Assembly: GCF_022201045.2 (NCBI RefSeq)
Contig: NC_068558.1
Span: 35,669,501-35,733,500, forward strand
DNA length: 64,000 nt
Source: Citrus sinensis
Taxonomy: Eukaryota > Streptophyta > Magnoliopsida > Sapindales > Rutaceae
Reading direction: 5' to 3'
The notes beneath the pieces were generated by a model. That model was not told the DNA's origin, made no database searches, and saw nothing but the letters and a program-made list of their open reading frames with translations. Made by a program: the position numbers and the translations under genes. Of this stretch, positions 60,870 to 64,000 are shown one piece after another (the stretch's first letter is position 1; every line of letters begins with the position of its first letter).

Positions 60870-63800
60870 ATGGCGTCAGAGGATGCTTCACCGTCTTTGG
60901 ACATTTTAGGTGCTCGATCACGCTTCTTGGTAGAATCATCAGTGCATTTTCTTTTTCATTTTCTAATATTATTTATTTTCCTCCTTTTGTCAGTTCGAGA
61001 GCCAGAGGGTTTCTTTGTCTGGAATGGGCCTCCATTTAGCAACGGACAACCTATTGTCAAGCTTGAAAGAGTTCCATGCACCAATGTGAGGTTCAGCGAG
61101 GATGGGTCCAGACTCATGGTCATGAAATCTGACTCGGTTATTAGCATATACGACTGTGATAACTTTAAAGAGATAAGGTCATTTCAAGTTCCCAATGTTG
61201 CTGCTGCTGACTTGTCTCCGTGTGGGACTTATCTTCAGACATTTCAGAAATCCTCAACACCACAGGAAAAGAATGTGATCCTTTGGGAGACGGAGACTGG
61301 TGAAGCTCTTTATCAGCTATTCCAGAAGAATATGACAAAAACCACATGGTAATTAAAATTATTGTTGACATATTACATTTTTGAGGAAAATTAAGATTTG
61401 GAACCATTTTCTTTAATATTCAAAGTTCTTGTGTATCAGTGAGATTTATAAAGTCTGTATCTAATTATGATTATATCACTGTAAAATTGAGGTCACCAAA
61501 TCATAACGGAGGATTAAAAATCTGACATTGTGTGTTTATCTATGCTTTGCTACTGTGTTTGAACATATGTGCTAATCGGTATTATGTTTTTCATAATTTT
61601 TCAATTGTTTATTGTATGTTTATCCTTCAGGCCGTCAATCAGATTTAGTTCAGATGAAGCTGTTGCATGTCGTATGGCAACAAACGAAATACAATTTTTT
61701 GATACTACGGATTTTCCTAAAGGAATCTTATATCGGTTAAGAGTTCCTGGGGTGGCTGCTTTTGAGGTTTCTAAGGCACCTGGTTCTCATGTGGCGGTAT
61801 TTGTTCCAGAATCTAAGGTTTGTCCTCCCTGTTTTCAGCTTAGTCTGGGAGCTCAATTTTGTTTACGTTAATGGATGGGGGAACTAATGCAGAAATGGCT
61901 TAAGATGTCAAGCCTTGCATGCAAGTTACTGATTACAAATTTTCCTATTTGTTCGTATCTTGGGTGAAAAATGTACTGAGACTTTGTCTGTTTGAATTGT
62001 CAACCATGTCATAGATCTGAAGGTTTACACAAGTATCTAGTTCATGTGTTTGTTATATCGATGTATTACTTGAAGGCTTAAAATTTGTTAAAGCTGAACT
62101 TTCAGAAGTTTCAAATTTTATTGATGTTGGAGAAGTATAATGGTAAGAAGACGACATTATAGAATAGTGATCTATCTTTGTGATCTCGTCGGTTGTGGTA
62201 GATCTGATCTGGGCCAACATTCTAGGCTATCAAGACAATTAGCGTTTCACTTTGGTCCGAAGGGTTCCTTCTTGTATTTGATTTTCAAGTAGATTTTATA
62301 TTCGACTTATAAATATTAAAAAAATGTTTTTTGACAATGTAGGGGAGTCCTGCCAGTGTCCAGATATATGCTTGTGGAAAAGATTTGCAAAGTCAACCTC
62401 TTGCTCGAAGGAGCTTTTTCCGTTGTTCTACTGTGCAACTGAATTGGAATCGTGGTTCCACTGGGCTTCTAGCTGTGGCGCAGTCAGATGTAGATAAGAC
62501 CAACCAGAGTTATTATGGGGAGTCAAAGCTAAACTACCTTACAACTGATGGAACCCACGAAGGCCTTGTGCCTCTTCGTACGTTCTAGCTTACTCTGTGC
62601 ACATTTGGTACTTCTTGGGCATTACTTATTATTGGAATATATTTTTGGCAGGTAAAGAGGGTCCTGTTCATGATGTTCAGTGGTCATATTCAGGCTCAGA
62701 GTTTGCTGTTGTTTATGGATGTATCCTTTTCACAAAAACAATTTGACAGAAAAATCAGCTAGACATTTGCAATGTTCAGTTCATCTCCTTTGTATGAGGA
62801 TCATCTATTATCTGAAGGGCATTGGGTATCAAGAGTACTTGGACTTCACTAAGCATCTGTTCTCTGGAATTAGAAGTTGGGGTTGATTTTTAATGATTGT
62901 TATTAGAGATTTGGACTGTTTTATTTAATATGAATTAGAGACCGAATACATAGAAAATCATTATGTCTTAACGGAACAAAATCTTTCTCCAGGTATGTTT
63001 CTGTGATCAAACTGCTATTGAGGTTGAGATAAAATTTTGTACCATTTTTCTTTGTGTTGGAGGTGGGGTTTGGGGGGTCATGTTGATTATTTGACAAACT
63101 ATTGGGTCATTAGTTTCCTTCGACTATAACACATTTGTGAATATTTTGTTTTCCCTTGACCTATAATAGTTATGCCTGCAAGTGCGACAATTTTTAACAA
63201 GAAGTGCAGGCCGATACTCGAGCTCGGTAGTGGCCCTTACAATACTGTCCGGTGGAACCCAAAAGGAAAATGTATCCTTTTCAAAGTTTCTGTTGTATTC
63301 TTCTGTGTTAAATATAGTTTGAAAAGTTTGAACCAGCTCGATCTATGTTCTCTTTCCTACATATATTTGTGGCCTTAACACTCTGGTCTGCAGTTTTATG
63401 CTTGGCTGGTTTTGGGAACTTACCTGGTGATATGGTATGTCTATATAGGTGCCTCAACTTTGTATTTTGATATTCCTTGTTCTTAAGATCACCTGGACTG
63501 ATCCTTCCTATAATATATATATATATATATTTTTATACAAAAGTCAATTCACAGTGGAATTGAAATCTGATATTCCAGAATGTAGTTTTTTGATGTGTCA
63601 TGTGCTTTGCTTCCAATGAGCTAGTCAACTAGCTTTGCAGAACCACCGTTGTTTGCTTCTTCATTTAAAGAGTGACATATTAGTCAGGAATTTTGTGTGC
63701 ATAAAGTTTATGGAGTTGCCTATTGTTGTTGCTTTTAGTAGTCTTTAAGATGATTTTTTAGTGTAAACTCTTGGAAGAAATGTTTCTCCAACAGAAAACG

Positions 63801-64000
63801 GAACTCTCAGAGGAAATTGATGCCAGTTCGGTAATTTGATTTGTGACTGATATTCTTTTTCCTGGTGGCTTTTCTTGTTTCTTGCTCGGTTGGGGACTTT
63901 CTTGTGTTGATCCTTTACTAATGTAGTTTTGGAAGTATGTCTTTTTTATTTTTTTATTTTTATTTCAAATTAGAAAAACCATTTAGAGTGACTTCTGTGA
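60870..64000 (+). CDS. eIF2A: Eukaryotic translation initiation factor 2A, 5' half
   Basis: Exons 60870-60909, 60994-61348, 61631-61817, 62343-62577, 62652-62720, 63170-63271 and 63394-63434, all in consistent phase, encode residues 1-343; the rest lies beyond the window and the next exon is not seen by 64000. It starts MASEDASPSLDIL and reads EPEGFFVWNGPPFSNG, SRLMVMKSDSVISIYDC, LSPCGTYLQTFQK, VDKTNQSYYGESKLNYL, EGPVHDVQWSYSGSEFAVVY, FNKKCRPILELGSGPYNTV, LCLAGFGNLPGDM, the WD-type beta-propeller of eIF2A. The protein binds 40S subunits and can deliver initiator tRNA by eIF2-independent routes, by family. Introns 5 and 6 are U12-type by their splice signals. Cytosolic. Confidence 0.95.
62721..63169 (+). 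other. U12-type (minor) intron 5 of eIF2A
   Basis: Donor GTATCCTTTT fits the U12 consensus RTATCCTTT exactly, and TTCCCTTGAC (63151-63160) fits the U12 branch site with the branch A about 10 bases from the AG at 63168-63169. No long polypyrimidine tract adjoins the acceptor. Confidence 0.88.
63272..63393 (+). other. U12-type (minor) intron 6 of eIF2A
   Basis: Donor GTATCCTTTT and branch site GGCCTTAAC (63371-63379), with the branch A about 15 bases from the AG at 63392-63393. Only 122 bp long. Confidence 0.9.

Noticed and set aside
63796..63832. Possible eIF2A exon (KTELSEEIDASS)
   Set aside because: Flanked by AG and GT but does not match the AFWD-type continuation expected after LPGDM.

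Overview
This is a plant nuclear window (AT-rich, GT-AG introns, NLR cluster, Copia, hAT, MULE and Harbinger-type elements). The gene families fit a rosid dicot, plausibly Citrus or a relative; the species call is inference.

Layout. 1-4803: a decayed minus-strand Copia element with a 106-bp LTR and a nested insertion in its reverse transcriptase. 4860-28400: two tandem copies of a large unit. Each copy carries a two-exon gene that joins the N-terminal coiled coil (Rx_N) of a CNL-type NLR to a kinase domain closely resembling the intracellular kinase of the receptor-like kinase SOBIR1. Copy 2 also has a complete DUF247 gene; in copy 1 exactly that segment is missing. The copies were later disrupted by a 1.55-kb solo LTR between them, and in copy 2 by a long-TIR foldback element, three hAT-like elements and a Pack-MULE carrying a fragment of the S-adenosylhomocysteine hydrolase gene. 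29562-33851: an intact intronless full-length CNL of 1429 aa whose downstream flank is the same sequence that follows both chimeras, which points to a common local ancestor. 35182-39490 (minus): a bHLH153-like atypical bHLH gene, convergent with the CNL. 39520-49000: mostly gene-free, with a Tourist-like MITE, a hAT-like repeat, a 22-G run and one CpG-rich promoter-like patch. 49699-52951 (minus): a RING-CH membrane E3 ligase gene. 53200-60110: gene-poor, with one clean hAT element. 60150-end: the 5' half of eIF2A, cut by the window edge, with two consecutive U12-type introns.

Most interesting object: the duplicated CC-SOBIR1-like chimeras. Both reading frames are intact across a conserved intron. 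Both have lost the glycine-rich loop, and each has lost a different catalytic aspartate (DFG to EFG in copy 1, HRD to HRN in copy 2). That pattern suggests a non-catalytic role, such as a decoy, scaffold or dominant-negative partner linking NLR coiled coils to the receptor-like-protein/SOBIR1 pathway; this role is inference. The other genes (bHLH, RING-CH, eIF2A) look like ordinary conserved housekeeping or regulatory genes.
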